Source: WHSV01 sp050693935 (lineage in GTDB: Bacteria; Actinomycetota; CADDZG01; WHSQ01). Taken from it: 64,000 nt of DNA. Positions 43,667-51,580 of the stretch are shown here, piece by piece (position 1 is the first letter of the stretch; every line of letters begins with the position of its first letter). The translations under genes were made by a program, and so were the position numbers. The notes beneath the pieces are model-generated. The model had not been told where the DNA came from, ran no database searches, and saw only the letters and a program-made list of their open reading frames with translations. Location of the stretch: positions 20,900 to 84,899 of the forward strand of contig JBOGWU010000076.1 of NCBI GenBank assembly GCA_050693935.1, written 5' to 3'.

Positions 43667-44840
43667 GCGCTTTTGCTCCTTCCGGGAGAACTACGCGGTG
43701 CACGGTGCCTTTCGGAGAACGAGGCTCGATCTCCAAACGTCCCCCTAGCAACCTCGCGCGATCGGCCATGTTGGTGAGCCCATGGCCTCGCTCTACTGCA
43801 TCTGGGTCGAAGCCTATGCCGTCGTCGGTGATCTCGAAGACGAGGTCATCTCCCCGGCGGGTCCACGTGATGTGAACCTCGCCGGCTCGCGCATGGCGGG
43901 CGATGTTCGATAGTGCTTCCCGGCAGATATGCGCGAGGTGGCTCTGAGCGCTCGGTTCCAAGGACTCCGACGCGCCGAGGTCGAGATCAACGTGGGCGGA
44001 CGCGAGCGTGTTGACCTCGAAATTCTGGGCGAGATCTGCGATTCGACCGGCAAAGCTCTGGCGGGAGTCACCACCAGGCTTGAGCTCGAAGATGTAGCCG
44101 CGGACGTCACGGACGACGTTGTCTAGCTCCGCGATCGACTCATCGATCCGCGTCTCGGAACGCTTCGGATCGTCGGACATCGTTGCGAGTGATGCCTGCA
44201 GTGACAATCCGACCGAGTAGATCGACTGAATGACGCCGTCGTGCAAGTCCTTGGAGATCCGCTCCCGTTCTTCAAGGATGGCCATGTCCTCCCGTCTGCG
44301 GGTGACCTCTTCGAGTAGCCGTGCGTTCTGAACTGCCACCCCCGCCTGTGCCGCAAACATCAGAGCGATGCGCTCGTCGTCCTTCGAGAACTCGCTGCCA
44401 TCCTCTTTCTCGGTCAGGTATAGACGGCCGTAGACGTTTCCGCGGCTGAGAATGGGAGCTCCTAGGAACGTGCGCATAGGGGGATGGTTCTCCGGGAACC
44501 CCGTTGAGCGCGGGTGGCTCGAGATCTCCGTAAGCCGCAGAGGCCGCCCCTCCTCGATGATCACACCGAGGACCCCTCGCCCCGTCGGCAGGTCCCCGAT
44601 CAGGTCGGCAGTGTGATCATCGATCCCCGAGTAGACGAAGCGCGCCAGCTTGCCGTCTTCACCAAGTACACCCACGGCACCGTAGCGCGCGCCGATGACA
44701 TCACGGGCTAGATCGGCGATGCGCTGCAGAAGGGCGTCGAGCTCGAACTCCGAGGCAAGAACCATTCCCGCCTCCACAAGCGCGGCCAAGCGGCGGTCGG
44801 CGGAGCGGCTATCAGCCAACGAATCGCCAGGGGAACTCAT
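43659..44840 (-). CDS. GAF-domain sensor histidine kinase (DevS-like)
   Basis: 393-aa cytosolic kinase with one GAF domain (LAALVEAGMVLASEFELDAL to RLYLTEKEDGSEF, about 20-150), an HisKA_3 domain ERERISKDLHDGVIQSIYSV (phospho-His about 198), and a HATPase domain ending GHGLTNMADRARLLGGRLEI. Mycobacterial DosS has two GAF domains with haem; this has one, so haem binding is uncertain. ATG 44840 is chosen; GTG 44849 in frame is the alternative and neither has a good SD. Partner of the overlapping response regulator. Confidence 0.88.
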   Translation of the reverse strand: MSSPGDSLADSRSADRRLAALVEAGMVLASEFELDALLQRIADLARDVIGARYGAVGVLGEDGKLARFVYSGIDDHTADLIGDLPTGRGVLGVIIEEGRPLRLTEISSHPRSTGFPENHPPMRTFLGAPILSRGNVYGRLYLTEKEDGSEFSKDDERIALMFAAQAGVAVQNARLLEEVTRRREDMAILEERERISKDLHDGVIQSIYSVGLSLQASLATMSDDPKRSETRIDESIAELDNVVRDVRGYIFELKPGGDSRQSFAGRIADLAQNFEVNTLASAHVDLDLGASESLEPSAQSHLAHICREALSNIARHARAGEVHITWTRRGDDLVFEITDDGIGFDPDAVERGHGLTNMADRARLLGGRLEIEPRSPKGTVHRVVLPEGAKARG

Positions 44841-44906
44841 GCGCGTCACGATGCTCGCGACGGTGGCTCGCTGTCAACCGACCTCGTAGCCCATCAGGGC
44901 GCGGCA

Positions 44907-45392
44907 TCACTGTTCCACAACCAGAGCTCGTTCGCTGTGTCCCAGGACTCTCACGAGGTCGGCTCGCGAGATGATTCCTATCAGATACTCATCGTGGTCG
45001 ACGACGGGGAGCCGTTTGACGCGGTGCCGTTCGGTAAGCGCGGCTGCTTCCGAAATGGTCATCCCGGGGGATGCGGTAATCACGGGCGCACTCATTGCTT
45101 CCGCGACCCTCGCCGTACTCAGTCTCAGCGATGTCGCTTCGCGGGAGGCGTTGGCGACGGCGTCGAGGAAGTTGGTCACGCGGCCTCTCCTGGGCCGGTA
45201 AGCGGCCCGGATGATGTCCGACTCAGAGATGACCCCCACGACCTTGCCATGCTCGAGTACGGGAGCCCCGCTGATGTGGTTGCGGGCCAGTCGCTGGGCG
45301 GCATATTGGATCGAATCCGTGGGCTTGAGCGCGAGGAAAAGCCGCGTCATAACCTCTTCTACCCTCGTGTCTTTCACCTGCAGCCCCTTCAT
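44907..45392 (-). CDS. CBS-domain-pair protein (3)
   Basis: 161-aa protein with two CBS modules: RVEEVMTRLFLALKPTDSIQ through APVLEHGKVVGVISESDIIR (about 10-63) and RVAEAMSAPVITASPGMTIS through RLPVVDHDEYLIGIISRADL (about 94-147). The middle linker (RPRRGRVTNFLDAVAN) is basic. It is 66 bases upstream of the kinase gene on the same strand and divergent from CBS protein 4, so it may be part of the same stress operon. Confidence 0.86.
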   Translation of the reverse strand: MKGLQVKDTRVEEVMTRLFLALKPTDSIQYAAQRLARNHISGAPVLEHGKVVGVISESDIIRAAYRPRRGRVTNFLDAVANASREATSLRLSTARVAEAMSAPVITASPGMTISEAAALTERHRVKRLPVVDHDEYLIGIISRADLVRVLGHSERALVVEQ

Positions 45393-45562
45393 TTCTTAGC
45401 GCGGCTATTGTCGGCGCGCCGTTTTCGCAACGCGCATCGTCACCTAGCTGCGGCAAGTGCCCTAGTGCCGGAAGGCCCCAAGTAGGAGTGCCAGTCGGCC
45501 GTGGGCGCCCTGGCGAGTCGTTGCCATGTTGTGCTCAACAACCACTATCGAGGAGGACCGCC

Positions 45563-45955
45563 ATGAGGGTCGCAGACGTAAGCGCCCACGTGCTTGTGAA
45601 GGTGGACAAGAGCGTGAGCCTCAGAGAAGCCGCCGTTGAACTGAGCGGCAACGAGGTCGGCGTGCTGGCCGCGGAGGACTCCCATGGCGTGACGGGGATT
45701 TTTAGCGAGCGCGACCTGGCCAGGGCCGTCGCGGACGAAGCCGACCTCGACGTCGTGCAAGTGCGGGAGTACATGACGGAGTCACCCGTCACCGTCGACC
45801 AAGAGGCGTCGGTGGAGGAGGCAATCGGCCTGATGCACCGCTTCGGAGTACGCCACGTAGTCGTTGCTCACAAGGGTGAGGCAAGCGGGCTCATCTCGGC
45901 GCGCGATGTTCTGCGAATGCTGGCACCTGACGTAGCCACCATCACCCAGGGCTGA
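45563..45955 (+). CDS. CBS-domain-pair protein (4)
   Basis: 130-aa protein: VADVSAHVLVKVDKSVSLRE through VGVLAAEDSHGVTGIFSERD (about 3-55) and VREYMTESPVTVDQEASVEE through RHVVVAHKGEASGLISARDV. A short minimal CBS pair. ATG 45563 follows GAGGAGG. Followed by the SRPBCC-like membrane protein after 48 bases. Divergent from CBS protein 3, with 170 bases between them that contain three GTGCC repeats but no firm operator. Confidence 0.86.
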   Translation: MRVADVSAHVLVKVDKSVSLREAAVELSGNEVGVLAAEDSHGVTGIFSERDLARAVADEADLDVVQVREYMTESPVTVDQEASVEEAIGLMHRFGVRHVVVAHKGEASGLISARDVLRMLAPDVATITQG

Positions 45956-46003
45956 CGAGAGAGCGGACGCCCTGGCAACACACCAGTGACGACAGGAGGA
46001 CTC

Positions 46004-46723
46004 ATGCGCACAAAACTGACCATTGGAGCGATCCTGCTGTTCGCGGTCATCATCTACACCGCTCTGGTTGTCGCGGCGATTCTCCAGTTCGGGAGTGGCC
46101 GAGGGTTGGGCATCGCCGTGGCGACTACGGTCTTGGTGATGGCTGTGTACCGGGCGCTGATTCGCCCCTGGCACTCGAAATGGGGAGCGACGAGAGAAGA
46201 GGTCGAGCGACCCTTGCCTGGAGACGATCTTTTGGATGCAGCGTCATCGACTACGCGCGCGATTTCGATAACAGCTCCGGCGGAGCGGATCTGGCCCTGG
46301 CTCGTTCAGATCGGGTACGGGCGCGGCGGCTGGTACAGCTATGACTGGATCGACAATGATGGCCGGCCCAGCGCCGATCACATCGTCCCGGATCTTCAAA
46401 GGCTCGAGGTGGGTGACACGATTTCCTTCATTCCGGGCATGGGTCCGCGTGTCAAGGAAATAGTCCCTCCTCGCTGGATCGTGAGCGCGGGCGAGGAGGA
46501 CACCTGGTGCCTCGCGCTGTACAGCGTCGACAACTACCACACCCGATTGGTAAGTCGCTGGCGGGTCGCCTGGAATGTGACCCCTGCCTCTTTCCTCTGG
46601 ATCTTGATCTCCGATCCCGGTGCTTTCCTCATGGAACAAAAAATGCTGCGGGGCATCAAGAAGCGTGCCGAGAGGGCGGCCGCCGAATCGCTCCGCGAGG
46701 CACGGATCTGGTCGGGCCGGTGA
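46004..46723 (+). CDS. Membrane protein with SRPBCC-like domain
   Basis: 239-aa protein. Seen: two N-terminal transmembrane helices (TIGAILLFAVIIYTALVVAA and GRGLGIAVATTVLVMAVYRA), then an SRPBCC-like module starting ISITAPAERIWPWLVQIGYG and containing GGWYSYDWIDNDGRPSADHI and VKEIVPPRWIVSAGEEDTW, and a C-terminal amphipathic helix MLRGIKKRAERAAAESLREA. ATG with AGGAGG at 4-9 bases. Lipid or hydrophobic-ligand binding is possible; function unknown. Confidence 0.65.
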   Translation: MRTKLTIGAILLFAVIIYTALVVAAILQFGSGRGLGIAVATTVLVMAVYRALIRPWHSKWGATREEVERPLPGDDLLDAASSTTRAISITAPAERIWPWLVQIGYGRGGWYSYDWIDNDGRPSADHIVPDLQRLEVGDTISFIPGMGPRVKEIVPPRWIVSAGEEDTWCLALYSVDNYHTRLVSRWRVAWNVTPASFLWILISDPGAFLMEQKMLRGIKKRAERAAAESLREARIWSGR

Positions 46724-46819
46724 GCCCTTCGGATGGGTGCCACCTGGACCTAACGGGCTCCCATCGCCTGCCGGATGCTGTGCCAAGACCGAAGGAACGC
46801 AGAGAGAAGGAGGAAGACG

Positions 46820-47422
46820 GTGACAACGACATTGAAGGACAAGCTTGATTACGAGGCAGCCGAGCTGGTTGCCCCCGGCACGGCCCCGGAGTCGCAGCCA
46901 AAGGTCCGCTTGGTTTGGGGGGTTCTTCGCCTGATGATGGGCTTCACCTTCCTCTGGGCCTTTCTCGACAAGCTTCTGGCACTGGGGTTCGCCACCGGAC
47001 GAAACCCCGAGACCGGAGCCATCGACTTCTTCGGGGACGCGGCCTGGATCAACGGAGCCTCGCCGACGGAAGGCTTCCTGAGCTTCGGCGTCCACACCAA
47101 GGAGCCGCTCCAAAGCTTCTACGAGGGCCTTGCCGGCTCCGCCTTCATCGACTGGATCTACATGCTCTCGATGGCGGCGATCGGAGTTCTGCTGATCCTG
47201 GGTGTCGCCACCAGGCTGTCGGCCATCGGGGGTGCGGTTTGGATGCTCATCTTCTACACCGCCTCGGCGATGTGGCCCGAGAACAACCTGTTCCTCGACG
47301 ACCACCTGGTCTACGCAGTCATCCTCGCCGGGTTGGCGTATGCGGGAGCCGGACGTTACCTCGGCTTGGGGAACTGGTGGAAGAAGACCGAGCTTGTCAG
47401 GAAGTACCCGATCCTGCAGTAA
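46820..47422 (+). CDS. DoxX/DoxD-like membrane protein
   Basis: 200-aa protein with about four transmembrane helices. Seen: RLVWGVLRLMMGFTFLWAFL, FIDWIYMLSMAAIGVLLILG, TRLSAIGGAVWMLIFYTASA and DHLVYAVILAGLAYAGAGRY, the DoxX pattern with a conserved Asp/His pair before the last helix. DoxD forms part of a thiosulfate:quinone oxidoreductase; other DoxX proteins have membrane redox roles. GTG 46820 follows AGAAGGAGGAAG. Followed by a terminator-like hairpin and then the phosphoketolase gene. Confidence 0.8.
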   Translation: MTTTLKDKLDYEAAELVAPGTAPESQPKVRLVWGVLRLMMGFTFLWAFLDKLLALGFATGRNPETGAIDFFGDAAWINGASPTEGFLSFGVHTKEPLQSFYEGLAGSAFIDWIYMLSMAAIGVLLILGVATRLSAIGGAVWMLIFYTASAMWPENNLFLDDHLVYAVILAGLAYAGAGRYLGLGNWWKKTELVRKYPILQ

Positions 47423-47430
47423 GCGGTTTT

Positions 47431-47474
47431 CAACGACGACAGGCGGACCCGAGAGGGTCCGTCTGTTCGTTGTG
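47431..47474 (+). terminator. Terminator-like hairpin after DoxX gene
   Basis: An imperfect hairpin: CGACGACAGGCGGACCC pairs with GGGTCCGTCTGTTCGTTG around GAGA, with a few mismatches. It starts 9 bases after the DoxX stop and ends about 35 bases before the phosphoketolase ATG. There is no T-run, so it may be a partial terminator or a transcript stabiliser. Confidence 0.6.
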
Positions 47475-47508
47475 TGACAATCGCGGCTTGCCAAGTGAGG
47501 AGGATCGG

Positions 47509-49899
47509 ATGTCACAGGCCGAAGTCTCGATTGACGCTCCCACCGGCCCGCTCTCGGATGCACAGCTCGCATCGATCGACGCCTACTGGCGCGCGGCCAA
47601 CTACCTTTCCGTTGGTCAGATCTATCTCCTCGACAATCCTCTCCTTCGGGAGCCGCTCCGGATCGAGCACGTGAAGCCGCGCCTCCTCGGTCACTGGGGC
47701 ACCACCCCCGGCCTCAACTTCATCTACGTCCACATGAACCGCGTGATCAGGAAGTCTGATCTGAACGCGATGTACGTGATCGGTCCGGGTCACGGCGGCC
47801 CCGGGTTGGTTGCGACCGCCTATCTCGAGGGGACGTACTCAGAGACCTACTCCCACATCACCGAGGACGAGGCCGGCATGCGCGAGCTGTTTCGTCAGTT
47901 CTCGTTTCCGGGCGGGATTCCCAGTCATGTCGCTCCCGAGACTCCGGGCTCCATTCACGAGGGTGGCGAGCTGGGTTACTCGCTGGCGCACGCATTCGGT
48001 GCCGCCTTCGATAACCCCGACCTCCTCGTGTGCTGCATCGTCGGCGACGGGGAGGCCGAAACCGGTCCCTTGGCCACGAGCTGGCACTCGAACAAGTTTC
48101 TGAATCCGGTGACGGACGGTGCGGTCCTGCCCGTGCTCCACCTCAACGGCTACAAGATCGCCAATCCAACCGTGCTTGCACGGATCCCCGAGGAGGAGCT
48201 CCGCCGGTTGATGGAGGGATATGGATACCGGCCGCGTTTCGTGACCGGGGACGATCCGGCCGTGATGCACCAACAAATGGCGTCGGTCCTCGATGAATGC
48301 ATCGAGGAGATAGGGGTGATTCAGCGGGCGGCCCGGGCTGGATCGGAGACCGAGCGGCCCCGCTGGCCCATGATCGTGTTGCGCACCCCCAAGGGGTGGA
48401 CGGGCCCGAAGACCGTCGACGGCAAGCCGGTCGAGGGAACGCACCGTTCACACCAGGTTCCGCTGGCGAAGCTGGCGGAGAATCCCGAGCACCTCCGCGC
48501 CCTCGAAGAATGGATGCGCAGCTACCGACCGGAAGAGCTGTTCGACGAGGGCGGACGGTTGGTGGACGAGCTGCGCGCGCTGTCGCCTCGTGGCGAGCGC
48601 CGAATGAGCGCCAACCCCGTGTCCAACGGCGGTTTGCTGCTGCGCGAGCTGTTGTTGCCGGATTTTCGCGATTACGGAGTGAAGGTCGACACTCCCGGAA
48701 CGACGTCCAGCGAGGCGACGCGCGTTCTCGGCGAGTTCGTGAGGGACGTGCTTAAGGCCAACCGACGCAACGGCAACTTCCGGATCTTCGGTCCGGACGA
48801 AACCGAGTCGAACCGGCTCGGAGCCGTGTTCGAGGTCACCAATCGAACGTGGGTCGCTGAGGGGCAACCGAACGACGAACAGGTTGCACCAGACGGCCGC
48901 GTGATGGAGGTCTTGAGCGAGCACATGTGCCAGGGCTGGCTCGAGGGCTATTTGTTGACCGGACGGCACGGGCTCTTCAGTTGCTACGAGGCGTTCATCC
49001 ACATCATCGATTCGATGTTCAACCAGCATGCCAAGTGGCTCAAGGTGAGCCAGGAGATTCCCTGGCGCAGGCCCATCGCTTCCCTCAACTACCTGTTGAC
49101 CTCGCACGTCTGGCGTCAGGACCACAACGGTTTCTCGCATCAGGATCCGGGCTTCATCGATCACGTTGTGAACAAGAAGGCAGAGATCATCAGGGTTTAC
49201 CTGCCCCCCGACACGAACACGCTTCTCTCCGTGGCCGATCACTGCCTGCGGAGTCGCGACTACGTCAATGTGATCGTTGCCGGCAAGCAGCCAACGCTGA
49301 ACTGGCTATCGGGCGAGGAGGCGATCCTGCATTGCACTCGCGGTATCGGAGTCTGGGACTGGGCAAGCAACGAGGGCGGCGAGGAACCGGATGTGGTCAT
49401 GGCATGTGCGGGGGACACCCCGACGCTCGAGACTCTGGCCGCGGTGGACCTCGTGCGGAAGCATCTTCCGCACCTGAAGGTCCGAGTCATCAACGTGGTC
49501 GATCTCATGCGCCTTCAGGACGAAAGCGAGCATCCCCACGGCATGCCGGGTGCCCAGTTCGACGCGCTGTTCACGACGAACAAGCCGGTGATCTTCGCCT
49601 ACCACGGCTATCCGTGGCTGATTCATCGCCTCACTTACCGGCGCTCGAACCACTCCAACATCCACGTGCGTGGATACAGAGAAGAGGGGACGACGACCAC
49701 GCCCTTCGACATGGTGATGCTGAACGATCTGGACCGCTTCCATCTCATGATCGACGTGATCGATCGGGTCCCCGGGCTCGGGGCCCGGTACGCGGGCTTG
49801 CGCCAGCAGATGGTTGATGAGCGCCTGCGGCATCGCGCCCACACGCGCAGGACCGGCGCCGACAGCCCCGAGGTCAGCAACTGGACCTGGCCCTACTAG
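47509..49899 (+). CDS. xfp: Xylulose-5-phosphate/fructose-6-phosphate phosphoketolase
   Basis: 796-aa thiamine-diphosphate enzyme that splits xylulose-5-P or fructose-6-P with phosphate into acetyl-P and glyceraldehyde-3-P or erythrose-4-P. Seen: YWRAANYLSVGQIYL (about 23-37), HWGTTPGLNFIYVHMNR, the ThDP-site GPGHGGPG, GDGEAETGPLATSWHSNKF, GRHGLFSCYEAFIHIIDSMF and QDHNGFSHQDPGF. Family length is normal. ATG 47509 has GAGGAGGAT upstream; the frame is open further up but as shadow. Paired with acetate kinase 12 bases downstream, giving a one-ATP acetate route. Confidence 0.95.
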   Translation: MSQAEVSIDAPTGPLSDAQLASIDAYWRAANYLSVGQIYLLDNPLLREPLRIEHVKPRLLGHWGTTPGLNFIYVHMNRVIRKSDLNAMYVIGPGHGGPGLVATAYLEGTYSETYSHITEDEAGMRELFRQFSFPGGIPSHVAPETPGSIHEGGELGYSLAHAFGAAFDNPDLLVCCIVGDGEAETGPLATSWHSNKFLNPVTDGAVLPVLHLNGYKIANPTVLARIPEEELRRLMEGYGYRPRFVTGDDPAVMHQQMASVLDECIEEIGVIQRAARAGSETERPRWPMIVLRTPKGWTGPKTVDGKPVEGTHRSHQVPLAKLAENPEHLRALEEWMRSYRPEELFDEGGRLVDELRALSPRGERRMSANPVSNGGLLLRELLLPDFRDYGVKVDTPGTTSSEATRVLGEFVRDVLKANRRNGNFRIFGPDETESNRLGAVFEVTNRTWVAEGQPNDEQVAPDGRVMEVLSEHMCQGWLEGYLLTGRHGLFSCYEAFIHIIDSMFNQHAKWLKVSQEIPWRRPIASLNYLLTSHVWRQDHNGFSHQDPGFIDHVVNKKAEIIRVYLPPDTNTLLSVADHCLRSRDYVNVIVAGKQPTLNWLSGEEAILHCTRGIGVWDWASNEGGEEPDVVMACAGDTPTLETLAAVDLVRKHLPHLKVRVINVVDLMRLQDESEHPHGMPGAQFDALFTTNKPVIFAYHGYPWLIHRLTYRRSNHSNIHVRGYREEGTTTTPFDMVMLNDLDRFHLMIDVIDRVPGLGARYAGLRQQMVDERLRHRAHTRRTGADSPEVSNWTWPY

Positions 49900-49911
49900 A
49901 TCGCTGCCCGC

Positions 49912-51006
49912 ATGCGAATCCTCGTGCTCAACGCAGGGTCGAGCAGCATCAAGCTGCGACTGCTGGATGCGAATGATGCTGTGGTTTTTTCGAGCGATCT
50001 TGGTACCGAGGGCCTGAGGGAACGCCAAGCGCTTGAGGAAGCGGTGGGGGAAGCGGAGGTCGAAGCGGTAGGGCATCGCGTGGTGCACGGCGGCCGCTTG
50101 TTCTCGGGCGCGGCGATCATCACCGACGAGGTCCGGGAGCAAATCGCGTCGCTCGAGGAGTTAGCTCCGCTCCACCAAGCTCCGTCTCTCGCGGGAATCA
50201 CGCGCGCACAGCAGGCGTTTCCGGCACTGCCGCACGTGGCCTGCTTCGATACGGCTTTTCACTCCGACCTACCCGCGGCCGCATCGACTTACGCGGTGCC
50301 TCTGAAGTGGCGGGAGCGCTTCGGGGTGCGACGCTATGGGTTTCATGGCCTCTCGCATGCCTATGCGTCGCGGCGAGGGGGCGAGATGATCGGCGAGTGT
50401 CTCGACTCGCTTCGGGTTGTCACCTGTCATTTGGGAGCAGGCGCTTCGCTTGCGGCCGTCGCCGGCGGACGCTCCGTTGACACAACCATGGGGCTCACTC
50501 CGCTCGAAGGGTTGGTGATGGCCACGCGGTCCGGCTCAATCGACCCGTCGATCCCCCTGTGGCTGCAGGCTCACGCAGGCTTGACGCGGACCGAGGTGCA
50601 AGAGGCACTGGAACAAGATTCCGGACTTACCGGACTGGCCGGGACGGCCGATATGCGCGAGGTCCTGGGACGGGCGACCAAGGGGGACGCCGAAGCGGCG
50701 CTGGCTCGCGATGTCTACGTACACGCACTGCGAGCCGGCATCGCTCGCATGGCCGCTGCGATGCAGGGCGTCGACGCGGTGGTCTTTACGGGTGGGGTCG
50801 GGGAGCACTCGCCGGAGATCCGGTCGTTGGCCGCAAAAGGCTTGGGGTTTCTCGGCGTGGCCCTCGACGAGCCTCGCAATCGGCAAGTTGCAGAAGACGC
50901 GGACGTCTCCGCGACCGGAGCACCGGTGCGGACGTTGGTCGTCCAGGCGAGAGAGGATCTCCAGATGGCACGCGAGATCCGCGGTCTCCTCCAGGTCGGC
51001 GGCTAA
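49912..51006 (+). CDS. ackA: Acetate kinase
   Basis: 364-aa ASKHA-fold kinase that transfers phosphate from acetyl-P to ADP. Seen: LVLNAGSSSIKLRLLDA (4-20), VGHRVVHGG, CFDTAFH, RRYGFHGLSHAYAS (catalytic His region), CHLGAGASLAAVAGGRSVDT, and VVFTGGVGEHSPEIR. It is ~35 residues shorter than most AckA proteins, the deletions being in loops. ATG after only 12 bases from the xfp stop, so an operon. Overlaps by 4 bases the small membrane gene on the other strand. Confidence 0.93.
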   Translation: MRILVLNAGSSSIKLRLLDANDAVVFSSDLGTEGLRERQALEEAVGEAEVEAVGHRVVHGGRLFSGAAIITDEVREQIASLEELAPLHQAPSLAGITRAQQAFPALPHVACFDTAFHSDLPAAASTYAVPLKWRERFGVRRYGFHGLSHAYASRRGGEMIGECLDSLRVVTCHLGAGASLAAVAGGRSVDTTMGLTPLEGLVMATRSGSIDPSIPLWLQAHAGLTRTEVQEALEQDSGLTGLAGTADMREVLGRATKGDAEAALARDVYVHALRAGIARMAAAMQGVDAVVFTGGVGEHSPEIRSLAAKGLGFLGVALDEPRNRQVAEDADVSATGAPVRTLVVQAREDLQMAREIRGLLQVGG

Positions 51007-51095
51007 AGGACGTTGCCCAAGACCAGTGCCAGGACCACCGCGAGGGAGATAACCAGGGCAGGGACGGCGCCGATCAAAACCCACATGTCGCTCAC
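51003..51095 (-). CDS. 30-aa single-pass membrane protein
   Basis: A tiny gene: GTG 51095 with AAGGAGG 7-8 bases upstream and stop TAG at 51003-51005. The product has a short polar start (MSDMW) and one hydrophobic helix (VLIGAVPALVISLAVVLALV). Its stop overlaps the acetate kinase stop on the opposite strand. It follows the 54-aa gene by 36 bases on the same strand. Strong SD and clean helix make it credible; function unknown. Confidence 0.6.
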   Translation of the reverse strand: MSDMWVLIGAVPALVISLAVVLALVLGNVL

Positions 51096-51131
51096 TGTTC
51101 AACCTCCTTAGCTGGATCGAAGAATGGGGTT

Positions 51132-51296
51132 TCAGCTATGCAGTTGCCGGTTGCGGGTTACCAATTCGCCGGCTCTTGCCATTCGCGCGACGTTCTTAAG
51201 TGCAGCGCGGAAATCCCAGCCCTGAGGCTTCCTCGGCTTTGACGAGGCCTTCGCAGGGTGAGTCAGAGTTGTTGCACGTTCTCGAGTGACTTCCAT
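51132..51296 (-). CDS. 54-aa basic small protein
   Basis: ATG 51296 follows GGAGGTAAGGAG; stop TGA at 51132-51134. The product has a polar N-terminus (MEVTRERATTLTHPAKASSK), then KPQGWDFRAALKNVARMARA and a short tail. GWDFRAALKNVARMARAGEL looks like a conserved, amphipathic helix. Precedes the 30-aa membrane protein and diverges from the multicopper-oxidase operon. Function unknown; the pair could be a small membrane-associated regulatory unit. Confidence 0.55.
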   Translation of the reverse strand: MEVTRERATTLTHPAKASSKPRKPQGWDFRAALKNVARMARAGELVTRNRQLHS

Positions 51297-51580
51297 CTCC
51301 TTACCTCCATCTTTGAGTTGAGGACGGCCTGTCCTTCACTCTTCTTGGTGTATGTGCCGATCGTTGCAGGTCAAAACGCGGCCCCAACAGGGCCGTTGGT
51401 CACGACGACGACGGGACATGAGGCCCCTGGGGCCGTCCGACCGGTCCCAGTGCCCCCCGGTTGGAGGCAGCCGAAAGTCCCGAGGAGGTCGGGTCATTCG
51501 GACCTATTGCTCATTCGCGGCTTCGGTTGGAATTGCCTTCAGACAACGAGAACTGCGAAATGAAAGGAACGCGAGCCCAG

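Noticed and set aside
45440..45500. GTGCC repeats between CBS genes as a second DosR-like site
   Set aside because: Alignment to the DosR consensus fails in the centre; only direct GTGCC repeats, which are common at this GC content.
46915..47508. N-terminal extension of phosphoketolase across the DoxX gene
   Set aside because: Arg/Gly-rich shadow sequence; phosphoketolases start at the position of ATG 47509, which has its own Shine-Dalgarno site.
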